Assembly (NCBI GenBank): GCA_024180945.1
Contig: JAKSGN010000021.1
Span: forward strand, 744,001-808,000
DNA length: 64,000 bases
Direction of reading: 5' to 3'
From: Macrophomina tecta
Taxonomy: Eukaryota; Ascomycota; Dothideomycetes; Botryosphaeriales; Botryosphaeriaceae
The stretch's first letter is position 1, and every line of letters starts with the position of its first letter. Of this stretch, positions 11,154 through 22,341 are shown in pieces. The notes beneath the pieces were generated by a model. The model had not been told where the DNA came from. It worked only from the letters and a program-made list of their open reading frames with translations, and made no database searches. The position numbers and the translations under genes were made by a program.

Positions 11154-13078
11154 ATGGACCTCCGTCCCGTCTCACTCAACTTTTCACCCCGCTTCCCCGC
11201 AACCATAATGCAGCTCCCCGCCTCCCTCTCTCGCCATCTTTCGGCGCTCCGCGCTTTAGCCCACCAGGCGCGCGAACAATCGACCTCTCCTCATGGGAAC
11301 CACAAGACCCTTCCGAACCGGCTCGCCGACGTACTTGTGCGCACCTGGGACCTCGGCTTCACTTCGTTTGGTGGCCCCGCAGTTCATTTCCAGATCTTGC
11401 ATCAGAGGTTTGTTGCAGGAAGAGGTGGAAAGCAGAAATGGGTAGATGAGCAGACGGTAAGTTGTGTCGTTTTCCCTGTTCCGGGGTTCGGAAAATGTAC
11501 GATCATGTACGTGCGTTGTCGATGGGAGCGGTTAATTCGCCGACAGAGTTTCGTCGTATGTACATCTGAATCCAACCACGGGCTGACAACTAGACATCAG
11601 TATCAGGAACTGTTCGCCATATGCCAGGGTCTCCCTGGGCCTGGGAGCACGAAGATGATATTCTGTCTTGCATTGCTGCATGCTGGCTTCATCCCGGCGC
11701 TCTTGGTGTTCTTGATATGGAGGTGCGTAGTTCCATGCACAAAGTCCGCTTCATCCATCCAGCGCTTCGCAGAGAGGGCGTGACGGAAGCTCATAAGGTG
11801 ATTGATAGTCTTCCCGGCGCCGTCGGCATGTATGCCCTCTCACTCGGCGTCCAGCGCATAAACGAGACCATGCCCGCACCTGTCTACGCCCTCCTGTCCG
11901 GACTGAATGCCTCAACTGTCGGCATTATTGCGCTAGCAGCAGTGCAGCTGGCGGAGAAGGCGATTAGAGACAAGCTTACCCGTATCCTGATCATTCTTGG
12001 AGCATGCGCAGGACTATGCTACAACGCATTGTGGTACTTCCCGCTTCTTATGCTGCTTGGTGGCCTTGCGACCGTCGTCTGGGATAGTTGGATGAGCCAA
12101 AAGATTAACAGGGTGAGGGTGAAGTTGAAGCGAAGGAAAGAAAACCGAGAGGGTGTGGCGGAGGAGACTGGTGCGGTTGAGAGCTTGCCGCTTGAGGAGA
12201 GAATAACGAGCCAGAACGGTGTTCAAAGACGGAGTGCCACGGCGGGGACGTCAAAATCAGGTCATTCCGTCGAGGCCTTACCGCATGGTACTGTAGGCAG
12301 TGTTCGGCCACAACCAGCCATGGTGGCGAATCCTTCGGACCATGCAATTCGCGTCAAGGTCGGTATCGCGATTGCACTTGTCTTCTTTGGTACGCACCTC
12401 CCACGCGACTTGATTCGCGGAAGTTGTACGGGCTTACTGGATCTCATAGCATCCTTTATCGGTATTCTCGTCGCCCGCGGCCTCGTTGAGGGCCCCCCGC
12501 TCGCTCTCGACCTTTTTGCGAACATGTATCTGGCAGGCACGGTAATCTTCGGTGGCGGACCGGTGGTTATTCCCCTCCTCCGTTCGTATGTTGTCGATCC
12601 TGGCTGGGTCTCTAGCCGCGATTTCCTTCTCGGACTCGCCATTATCCAAGCTTTTCCCGGTCCCAACTTCAACTTTGCAGTATATCTTGGCGCTCTTGCA
12701 CTGCAGCGCTCCCAGTTCCCGACTGTCCTTGGTGCATTGCTTGGCTTCCTGGGCATTTTCTTTCCTGGAATCACACTGGCGGTCGCTGTACAGAGCTTTT
12801 GGCGAGTACTACGGACAAAGAAGTGGGTAGTAGATCTTCTTCGGGGAGTGAATGCAGCAGCCGTAGGATTGGTGTTCACAGCGGTCTACAGGCTTTGGGA
12901 AATCGGCTACCTCACCTCTAAAGTTAGTCAAGGGCAGAGCCTGGCAATGGAGCCATGGTGGGTTGTCGTCGCTGCAGTCACGTACGCGGAAAGTGCATGG
13001 TTCAACGTTCCTCCAGCGCTTGCGATTGTGATCGGGGCCGTGTTGGGACTTTGCTGGTACGGTGCTGTGGGGCGATAA
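11154..13078 (+). CDS. Chromate transporter, ChrA (CHR) family
   Basis: Plasma-membrane transporter of the CHR family, whose known members export chromate. Three exons, 11154-11456, 11601-11722 and 11809-13078, with introns of 144 and 86 bp, give 564 aa. It has the duplicated two-domain form: the first half carries TSFGGPAVHF and LPGPGSTKM (about residues 70-120), the second VIFGGGPVVIPLL and AFPGPNFNFAVYLGAL (about 385-435). The halves are joined by a charged, Lys/Glu-rich cytosolic linker (about 235-290). The intron 2 junction rebuilds the conserved W-SLPGA sequence. An internal ATG at 11208 is an alternative start. All signature motifs are intact. It lies between a pseudogene and the AT-rich transposon block; it may instead move sulfate or another oxyanion. 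Confidence 0.92.
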
Positions 13079-13769
13079 ATGTGTGACTGGACTCTTCAAG
13101 CAAACGATGGAATGGTAGAGATAAAGGCAAAGAGTTAAAGGGCGTGTTTGTCAACGATAGGATGAGGGGTCGACTTTGGTCTTACAATATCAATACCGGT
13201 CTGCAGATCCTTTGATCCGCGGCGTTCTTATCAACCTATTCGAATAGTAGAATGCAAGTAAGGGTCAAAAAGGAGCAAGTTCTCAGAGAGATACTTTTTA
13301 TGGTAGATAGTGAACGAGTTGTTTCCAGAGGAAGAGTTGTATAGTACAGCGCCTTGCAAGTTCGGCTTATGCGGCACCAAGCTTCCCGTTAACGTAGATT
13401 TGACCATCCCTGCTACTTAACCATCTTCACCGCCTACTACCTAACACCTTATCCATTGGCGTAAAGGAATTTCGTTAGAGTAAAAGAATATTATTTCATA
13501 ACTTTATTCTACGCATCTAGATGAGTAAAATATATATAGATAGTACCTTCTTATTATAGGAGTTAAGCCGGTTTCTTAATTAGATAGCCGAAATGTGGGC
13601 TAATATTTATTACGAATCGGAATTGCAACGAGTAGTTACGTTGGGTAGCAATAGAGTGGCTAAGTTAGTAGACACATATATAGCGTTTACTAAATATAGA
13701 CTAGGTGTTACAAACATACCTCTATATATAGAGTTATTAGGGGCTAGCTAGCTACTTATTATAAATAAA
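13079..13769. other. 3' flank of the chromate transporter gene and transition into AT-rich block
   Basis: Ordinary composition up to about 13,440, then a sharp drop in GC content. From about 13,450 CpA and TpG become scarce. No gene or recognised element in this stretch. Confidence 0.45.
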
Positions 13770-13846
13770 GGTCGGACGAAGGCGCTTAGGTCTTAATAGA
13801 ATTCTTATTGCCTAGCTTAGTTAAGCTTAAGGCTCTAGTTTTAAAT

Positions 13847-14454
13847 ATTAATAAGTAAGCTTATATAAGCATAGCTTATTAATATATTACCTTAGGTATT
13901 AGAATACTATCTAAGGTATAAAATAAATATACCTAGGAGTTATAGCGGTGGTAAACTATGGTAGTAAACCACAGTAGTAAACTAAGGTGGTAAAATTTAC
14001 TACTACACTTTACTAACTAATAACTAAATGGGTATAGCCCCTACTAAAAATCCTTTTATATATTATAAAATTTCAATCATTCCTTGTTATTATAATATAA
14101 AAATTATATAAAACGGATAAAGATTAGGGCTAGAATCTTATTTCTTATAAATTACCCTTATTGGATTTCTAATATGGTATATCTAGAAGAATCTAATTGT
14201 ATAAGAAATACCTATATATAAAGAACTCTAGATAGCACTATAGTTTCGCTCTTTAAGACGCGCAATACTTATAAATAGAATATAAGCTAATAAAAGCTTT
14301 ATTCTCTATCTTTACCTTTTCTTTTATTCTTCTTTATTAAATCTCCTACCTACTTTTCTCTTAGAGAATTATCTCTTTTCGACTACTTACTAGGCTTTAT
14401 TATTTATAATATAGCTTAGTAATCCTCCACCCAAGCCTTAGCACTTTACATCCA
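13847..14454. mobile_element. Unclassified ~600-bp insertion inside repeat A
   Basis: This segment is present in the left copy of repeat A and missing from the right copy, so it inserted there (or was deleted from the other). It starts with a hairpin-forming AT-rich stretch (AATAAGTAAGCTTATATAAG and near-complement), and contains a short tandem repeat and no coding capacity that I recognise. No clear target duplication could be set because the boundary sequence is RIP-altered. Confidence 0.5.
13947..14005 (+). repeat. Short tandem repeat, GGTRGTAAAC units
   Basis: Four imperfect 12-14-bp units: GGTGGTAAACTAT, GGTAGTAAACCACA, GTAGTAAACTAA and GGTGGTAAAATTTA, followed by an inverted partial unit (TTTACTACTAC). 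It lies in the insertion inside repeat A. Confidence 0.75.
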
Positions 14455-15155
14455 CGAGTCGAGGAAATTCTTAAAAACAAGCTTAGAGTTATAGAATTAA
14501 AAATAGTTAAATTACTTACTTAAAGAACTAATTAAGTAGAAAATAATAAAACTTATATATATAGCTAGCTAGAACTTAAATAGAGACCTATCTATCTATA
14601 AACGTAGATCTTAATCTTAACTTATTAAAAGTGGGATAGGAATACGCTTTTATTAGTCTATAGACTTTTAGATTATTATATTTATAATAAGAATTAATAA
14701 TTAAATTCTAAGTCCGTAGTTTAGCTTTAAGAGGCTAATTTAAATATCTTATTTAGTCTTAGATATCTTTTTAGATAGTTTAAATATATTACTTAATAAC
14801 TCTTAGATAAATAATACTAGTACTAGTAATTCTTAATAAAAATTACTTAGTAACTAGGCTAGTTTCTTATTCGAAAGTCTTATTCTATTTTAAAAGATTA
14901 ATCTCTAGATAGATATAAGATACTTAAAGAGTAGATCTAGCTTAGGCCCTTAGACCTATCTACTAGGCTAAATACAGTCTAGTACGGGCTCTATTTCTTA
15001 GTTTTTTTTAGTTTTCTAGCTATAAAGTCTATAGATTCGGTCTAAATCTAAAAAGGCTAGGCTATAGACTTTTAGTAAAAACTATTTTGAATAATTTAGC
15101 TTATTAGAATTCTTAGTCAAAGGCTTTATTTCTTAGTAATCTTAGAACGAAGTAT

Positions 15156-16950
15156 TATTTATAATAATAGGCTTCTCTTTCTAAGTAAGTTTTTATAAGC
15201 TAATTAACTTATAGCTTATTTAGATATTATTAGTAAAAATAATTATAGGCCTTAAGCTCTTTAACTATATCTAGAAGTTTCTAGATAGGTTTTAAATAAT
15301 TTTTTTATTTAATAAGATATTTAAATTAGTTTCTTATTTTTTAATATTAAGAATTTTTTCTATATAATATTTAGTAGTACTATCTACTATAACTAGTAGT
15401 AGCGGGGGTTAAATTTACTTAAGAAGAAGATCTTAGGCTATAAATTCTAGTAAAAATATATAGAATACTAAATAAATATATATACTACTAGAAAGTTCTA
15501 GTTTGTATATATAGTAAAAATTCTTTTTTTTAATTTTAAAGAAATCGAGTTTCTTATAATCAAGCTTATTAGTAAATTAAATAGTAATTATATATCTTTT
15601 AAGTAGCTAAACAAATTAGCTAAAATAAAAGATAGAAGAAAATTACTAATACTTATTAGCTTATTTTTATATAAATTCTTAAGTCTAAGAAATTTTAGCT
15701 TTTAAATAATCTTTTAAATTTTAAAGCTATTCTATATAAAGAACTAGTTCTAGGTTTAAGAGTATATTAGATTTATTTAATTAAATCTTATATCTTAAGT
15801 AGAAGCTATAGTTAGTAAAAAAAAGTATAACCTTAGTAGTAGCTAAAATTATATTATTATATATAAATTTTATAAGAAAAAGATAGTCTACCTAGTTATT
15901 TTATTAATAGTTAACGTAGGTATAGAGATATTATTCTAAAATAGTATTAATATATTTAGTTTAGCTATTTATTTAGAAATAGAAGGCCGTACTTTAGTTA
16001 AGCTTAATTTTAAGTAAATAAGCTAGGTCTTTCATAAACTTAAAAGTAAAAATAGATCTATAATTAGTTATCTAATTATTAGGTAATTCGTATAGCTTAA
16101 AAATATAATCTTAGTATAACTGCGTAAGGTCTTTTAAGTTAGTTATTTCTAAATAAGAAATAAAGTAGACTATTTTAATTAATTAATCTACGACTACTAA
16201 TATAGCATTCTTACTTAGTAACTTAAGTAATCCCGTAATAAAGTCTAGTAAAATAGAAATCTAGCGTCTTTAGAAAATCTTAAAATATTTAAAAAATTTA
16301 TAAGATAAATATTTTATAGACTTTATTTATTAGTATATTTTATAGTTTTTTATAAAACGACTTATTTCTTTTTAAATAGAGAGTTACTAAAAGTCTTAAA
16401 TTATTAGTTTAAGCGTAGTAGCCTATTTAGAATATCTAATAATAAAATAGTTATATCGGGTACTTATTATTCTTTAGTATAGTTTTAGGTCTTTTAGAAT
16501 ATAGATTAAACTATCTATTTCTAGAAGATTATTTATAAATTTATAGACTTCTAAATCTACTTTAGAATATTAAGTTTTTTTAGTATTTAAAGCATTCTTA
16601 ATTTCTTATATAAGTATATCTTATTTAAATAGTTTTATAATTTTATTTTTTAGCTCTAATTTAATAGAGCTATCTAGAATCTTAAATAAGACTTATTTTA
16701 TACTACGTTTTATTCTAAGTTTATTTTACTTATTACGATTTTTAATTAGTAAAAGAATACTATATATATTTATTACTTTAAGTATAACTTTAAAAAAGAA
16801 GTTAAGAACTTTCTTATAAACTATAAAATACTAAAAAAATTTTAAAGTTTATAGAAAAATATATAGCTTTTAATAATTAACTCTTTACTTATAAGTAGAA
16901 AAAATGAGCTATACTAAACTAAAATAAAAATAAAAATAAAAATAAGAGAA
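15156..16950 (-). mobile_element. Chromovirus (Gypsy) integrase and chromodomain, RIP-degraded
   Basis: Read on the minus strand through many stops, the order is integrase core then chromodomain. Seen are LLDFITGLLKLLSKNAILVV and LTQLYQDYIFKLYELP (stops read as Gln) near 16,260-16,100, a STAFYF block, YKIQLNKSNILLNLEP, then KLDYKKLDFFKIKKK and YKLELSSS, and lastly FKYLIKQKNYLKPIQKLLD with a closing YLNKPQ block near 15,350-15,200, which match the GPY/F region and chromodomain of fungal chromoviruses. Upstream on this strand (above about 17 kb) the RNase H and RT that should precede it are not found on the minus strand. Confidence 0.85.
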
Positions 16951-17084
16951 AAAAATAAAAAAAAAATATACTATTAAATTCTATTTTTAATTTCTTATTC
17001 TAAAACTAAGCCTAAGAAGAATTTATAAAACTTAATATAACTATATAAAAGACTTATTATAAGACTAATAACCTCTATATATAT

Positions 17085-17551
17085 TATAGTGTAACGAGCG
17101 GGCCTCTGCCTCTAAGGATCCAAACACTAAAGAGGGAGAAAACCTGTCGAGGGGGTTTTCCTTAAGTAGGTATAAGAAGAGGGTGAGAGTAAGTCGAACA
17201 CGTAACGAGACTAAGCACTGCGTGCGAAGGCCGTATTACTAACAATATGCGAATTGTTATTGAAGTTGACCACGAAGGTCAAAGCTATCTAAGGAATATA
17301 GTTTATATACTAGTAGGAGAGTGTATATAATCTAGGAAATCGTGAGAATCATTCTAATAGGGGTGATTCTGGATTAGGTTAATCGAACTAATTGCTCTGA
17401 TTGAGTGGAGCGGGTCTGCCGCGCCTGCCCTAGTAGATCAATGCTTGGCATCACGTGGTTTATGTAACCCCCAAGTTCCTTTCTGTGAGGGTGAGTTCTA
17501 AGCGTTCTTTCTTTAGACTCTACCCTGTGCAGGCTGCGCCGTAATATATAG
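17085..17551 (-). repeat. Solo Gypsy LTR without RIP, 5-bp target duplication
   Basis: A 457-bp unit at 17,090-17,546 begins TGTAACGAGCGGGCC and ends GGCTGCGCCGTAATA. It is flanked by the exact pentamer TATAG on each side (17,085-17,089 and 17,547-17,551). It is clearly homologous to the LTR at 30,767-31,221. Unlike the host sequence it has normal CpA and TpG content, so it stands out as a GC-rich island. The strand follows the sense of the related element at 27.8-31.2 kb, in which the LTR starts TGTTACGGCGCAG on the minus strand. Confidence 0.92.
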
Positions 17552-18350
17552 TAAATTTAAATACTAGGTTAAAGAATATTCTAAAGTTAAATAAACTAAG
17601 AAATTTAATTTAAATAAAATTAATACTACTATATTTAAACTAGCCGAATCTAAGAATAAGATCTAAATTCTTTACGTCTTAAAAAATAACTAAGACGAGA
17701 TAATAAGTAGCGTATATCTAGTTTTTATATAGTTATATAAGAATTAAGTATCTTAAACTAATTTTTTTTATTAAATAAGTTACTTTTATATCTAAATATT
17801 CTATAAGCTCGTACTATACTCGTAGTACCTATCTAAAATAAGCTAAAATATATTTTAAATCTAAAAAATAAATAACTTCTTATTATAAAGACTTTAGTAA
17901 AAAAAACTATATATTAGCTATATTAGACTTTAATACTATAATAGTTTTTATAGACTAATACTATATTTTTATAAAGAAGCTTTTACTATATATTAAGAAA
18001 TAATCTAAGGTTATTAAAGTCATTAATAATTATAAATCTAAAGATAGATTAATTATCTATAAAGTAAATATTAGTCTATAGCTTAAAAATTATTCTAAGA
18101 TAATTACGGTCTAAATTACTAAAATAGAAAAATACTTTTTTATTCTTAGTAAATCTTAGTTAGATTACTATAATTCTAAAATCGACTAGTCTTTTAATAA
18201 GATTACTTTTATCTTAAAGTAGTATAGAAAATACTATTTTAAAAAAAATAAGCCTAAGTAATTCTAAGCTATAAGCTAAGAATTTAACTATATAATAATT
18301 TTATTTACTATTTTTAGAAAATACCTTAAACGACCTAGTTATAAACTATA
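17552..18350 (+). mobile_element. Gypsy gag end and protease region, RIP-degraded
   Basis: On the plus strand, stops read through, the frame shows an aspartic-protease-like region (ILAILDFNTIIVFIDQYY) and the protease-to-RT linker SQLDYYNSKID followed by KITFILKQYRKYYFK, which corresponds to the L..HNP.IDW block of Gypsy polyproteins. It is cut at 18,350 by the 3.5-kb TIR element and resumes at 21,866. Confidence 0.7.
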
Positions 18351-21300
18351 GTATAGGTATTTCTAACACCTGATTTCGGTAAACTAATACCTAATTTCGA
18401 TAAACTAATACCTTATTGGGATATATATAAAATCTCTACTATTTTTATTCTAAAATTCGGAGATTTTAGCTTTATCTCCTATAAATATCTATATATTAAA
18501 ATATATAGCGAGGCGGCTAACCGCGATGTTATATAAGCTATTTATAAGCTTTTTATTACTACCTTATTCTTTATAGGCTCTAGGAGCCTCTAGAAGCCTC
18601 TTTTCTATATAGAATTAACTAAAATAACCCCTCTATACCTGCCCTATGCTAATCTAAGTATAAATATTCTTACCCGTGCCTTATACGTTATCTAAACTGC
18701 TTCTAGCCTCGTTACTAGCCTTATTACTAGCCTTATTACTAGCCTCATTACTAGTAGCCTCGTTACTAGTAGCCTTATTACTAGCGGCCTTATTACTAGC
18801 GATAGTATTATTACTAGTAGTAGCGTTATTACTAGCGTTATTACTAGTGGTCTAAATAAACTCGCTATTATTAAGGCACCTCTTCTATAGCTTTTTACGT
18901 GGCTTAGTATTCTTTTTATCTAGCGGCCGGCCTCTCTTACGTCTTAGTTATTTAGTCTAGTGTTAAGGCTACTATTTAGGCGGTTATTACGCTAAAAGAG
19001 GCATTAGTAACGAAGATATTAGTAATAGAAAAGGCTTATTTAGTAGTAGCGCCGGAGAAGGCTCGTTTAGTAATAGTACCGAAGAAGGCTCGTTAGCTAA
19101 AGAAGTATAAGTTAGCTATAGTATATTAGCTATTATTAATATAAGAGATGTAACGAAGGTCGTAAATATAACCTTCTATATTAGTATTAGTATTATAGTT
19201 ATAAGAGCCGCCTATCTTCTTTTAGGCGGTTTTACTATTCTTTTTACTTTATTTATTATAGCCACCTACTAGCTCGTAATTACCTCGTGTTACGAAGGCT
19301 CTTTATAAGTAGTATTATTCTACCTTAGCCTACTACATATATAAGCTACTTAGGAGTTATAGATATATCTATAAGAGCCTAGAAAAGGCTTCGGCGAGGC
19401 TTTTAGTTACGTTATTAGAGTAGATAGCTCGCCTATTATATTTATATATTTAACGCCTTCTCGAGTCTTATCCAGGCGGAGAAGCTACTAAGAGTTAATA
19501 TTATCTAGTTAGAGTTACTAGCTAGGATTACGATTAAGCTAGCGACGTATACGATAATAGTAAGATAGGCTATACGTTATCTAGAAGTTATTAGTATAGG
19601 TATAGCTCTTAACGTTATAAAAGCTATCGCGGTTCTCTTACTAATAGAGAAGGCGAGTCTAATATAAAAGTAGCTATAGTGCCTTATATAATATCTCTCT
19701 CTTAATATTATTATTAAATAGTGCCTTACTCGTGGTCTCTTATAGCTAGCGCGAATACTACTTTATATAACACATCTTTAGTACCGTAAACTATATATAA
19801 ATATATATTATAACGTTAATCTTAACCTTTAGAAGGTCGCTAAATAAGATAAGTAAGTAACTCTTAAGGTAATAATAAGCGCTCTTAAGCCGTAAGGTAA
19901 TAGAGGTACCGTAATAATAATAATAGCTTATTTATATTATATATTACTACTTCTTATAAGGCTTCTACTCTTTACGAATATAGCTAAGGAGGCTCTTTTA
20001 TAAGTTATAATTAGTATAAAGCTTCTACTAATGGCTAGTAAAGTTCTCTTATATAGTAGTATTTATTATCTTCTTCTAATAGCTTATAAATGCTTCGTAT
20101 AGCTACTACTACTACTCTTAAAATTTAGGCTCTTAGCTGTTATATATAATCTAAACCTTATGCACGTGCTTAAGTACATTAGTATAGACGTACTAAGTAT
20201 AGAGAAGCTATATAGATAAAGAAAAATAAGCGATAAGGGTATTTTTTAGCGTTTACTTTTTATTAGTAATAAATATGCCTAGAGTAAGATTATTACTAAG
20301 GGCTTGTTTAAAGAATCTAATAGCTATAGAATAGATATTCTTATCCTCGCGTACGATAAAATAGAAGTTAATAGTAAAACTACTACTCGTATAGTCGACG
20401 CTAATAATATATAAAAGTAGTATCTTATATATATTAGTCTTATATATATAGTTAAGAAGAATGACACTATACTAGCGCTTTAGCATCTAGAGATTTATCT
20501 TATATGCGAAGAAAAGCGTATTAAGCTACTATTAGCTATTAAGAGTATAATAGATAAACTAGTTAGAGTTATCTTTTAGTTTATTAAGAAGTGCTTAGAT
20601 AGAAGTCTAGCCCTATAGGCGCTCGAGCTTATACTACTACTTCTCATACTTAACATCTTAGATAGTAATATAAGAGGCGTTAAGAGCCGCGTTACTAGTA
20701 ATAATACTCTATATACACTTTAGTAGCGTGCCTTAATTAGTAAGCTCGCGAATCTTTACTATAATCTCTAGCGTATACTTGTAGTAAACAGGATATATAA
20801 AAGAATTAAGAGATATATTATAAGTAATAATAATATTATATAATAGTGGGTTAGTTAATAGAGTAATATATACGGCCTTAATATAGTCTACGATAGGTAT
20901 AGTAACCTTCTACTTATTACTATTACTTACACGCGCGATTAATACGCGATAGAGGTAGTTATAGCCTCTCTAAGTCGTCTTATATTTAGTTGTAGTCGAT
21001 ATATACTTATATATTATATTATAATAAAACTCTCTACTTCTTAGTATTTTTTTCTCTTTATATTATTATTACATCTTCTTTAAGTAGAGTATGTAATAGG
21101 CGTAGCTATAAGCTTGCGCCTAGCTATCTAGTACTTATTCTACTGTGGCGAGAGAAGAGTAGGTAGCCTTAAAAAATAAAGTAAGAGGTGTTAGGTTATT
21201 ATTATTAGTCTTATTATTAGTATTAAACATTTTATTAAAGAAGGCAGCGGCCGTATTAGTATCGTATATTAATTTTATAGCTAGAGTTACCTACTCTAGA

Positions 21301-21863
21301 ATAGTACTAATTTCGCTTAGAAAATATTTCTTCGCGTATATAGAGCTTTCTAAGACATTATCTAGACTACTTATAGTAGTAGAAACGCTACCTATATCGG
21401 TAGTTAATATACTAATTAGTCGTTATAAGGTGGACGGGTATAGTTAGACGCATATATTAGTTAGTATTAATTATACTTACGCCTAATATCGCTAGCCAGT
21501 CCTATACTAAGACTATAGTAGTAGGTGGTAGAAGATGGCCCGCGCTTAGTAAGACTCTAGTCTATATAAAGACTCTATAGCGATTTATTATATATAAAGA
21601 TTTTAGTAATATACTATAATACGTACTTATACAATTTTAATACAACTCCGCTAAATAATTTAGAATATCTTATTTTAGTAGAGAAAAAAGTTTTATAATA
21701 TTATAGCGACTATTTACTATAATATACACTTCTATATACGTTATATAATAGTTACGCGATTTTAGTGTTCCTTACTAAGACGCTAACCCGGGTATATACT
21801 AGAACTACTTAATTAGGTAATAGATATTAGTTTACTAAAATTAGGTATTAGAAATACCTATAC
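18351..21863. mobile_element. Unclassified 3.5-kb TIR element nested in the Gypsy element
   Basis: The left end (GTATAGGTATTTCTAACACC, from 18,351) and the right end in reverse complement (GTATAGGTATTTCTAATACC, to 21,863) are terminal inverted repeats that match over about 45 bp allowing for C/T and G/A changes. A TA lies next to each end, consistent with a TA target duplication, although the palindromic edge leaves TATA possible. Inside each end a 21-bp unit (CTAATACCTAATTTCGGTAAA type) is repeated two to three times. The interior is RIP-altered but richer in GC than its host. Plus-strand frames such as KIITKGLFKESNSYRIDILI and KRIKLLLAIKSIIDKL near 20,280-20,560 look like former coding sequence, but I cannot assign a transposase family. 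Confidence 0.72.
18701..18850 (+). repeat. 12-bp tandem repeat CTTATTACTAGC
   Basis: About a dozen imperfect units of (CTTATTACTAGC / CTCGTTACTAGT) in the left third of the TIR element. Original units probably encoded a Ser/Thr- or Ala/Ser-rich low-complexity stretch before RIP; this is inference. Confidence 0.8.
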
Positions 21864-21865
21864 TA

Positions 21866-22341
21866 TAAACTATATACTATATAACTTAAGAATATTCTAG
21901 AATACCTTAATAAGACTTAGGAAATTAAAAATCTAAAAAATAAAATTAAAATTCTAAAATATAATATTTTTAAGAAATTATATAACTTTCTACTATTTTT
22001 TATTAAGAAGAAAGCCGATAAGCTATTTTTATACTAGTATATTAACTATATAATTAAATTAGAGAAAGATAAAAAAGCTTTCTTTAAATCTCTCTATAAA
22101 ATATTTAATTTAAAACTAAAAGCCTTAAGACTTTACCTTAATAAAAGTCTAAAAAAAGACTTTATTTAACTTATATTTCTTAAGCGCATTTCTTATTATT
22201 TTTATTAAGAAACTAGATAGAAAATTAAAATTCTATATTAACTACTATAGTCTAAATACTATAACTAAGAAAAACTAGTATTTATTATTTTTAATAGATA
22301 AGAGTCTATAAAGATTAAATAATATAAAATACTTTAATATA
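21866..22341 (+). mobile_element. Gypsy reverse transcriptase N-terminal part, RIP-degraded
   Basis: Continuation of the plus-strand Gypsy pol after the TIR element. Seen are KKKADKLFLYQYINYIIKLE and LKALRLYLNKSLKKDFI (stops read as Gln), equal to the block between protease and RT palm in Gypsy pol. It is interrupted at 22,341 by the Fot1/pogo element and resumes at 24,185. Confidence 0.8.

Larger units (their letters stand above)
13770..15155 (-). repeat. Long direct repeat A, left copy (probable 3' LTR of a chromovirus), interrupted by an insertion
   Basis: The sequence at about 13,770-13,846 and 14,455-15,155 aligns in the same orientation with 25,990-26,762. Nearly all differences are C/T or G/A: for example GGTCGGACGAAGGCGCTTAG here against AATTAAATAAAGATGCTTAG there. 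Read on the minus strand, this copy begins right after the chromodomain of the integrase unit, where a 3' LTR belongs. The ends cannot be set to the base because flanking AT-rich DNA matches by chance. About 600 bp between 13,846 and 14,455 is absent from the other copy and is therefore an insertion. Confidence 0.65.

Noticed and set aside
18701..18850. Regularly spaced short repeats that might recall a CRISPR array
   Set aside because: Units are contiguous 12-mers without unique spacers, in a eukaryotic transposon.
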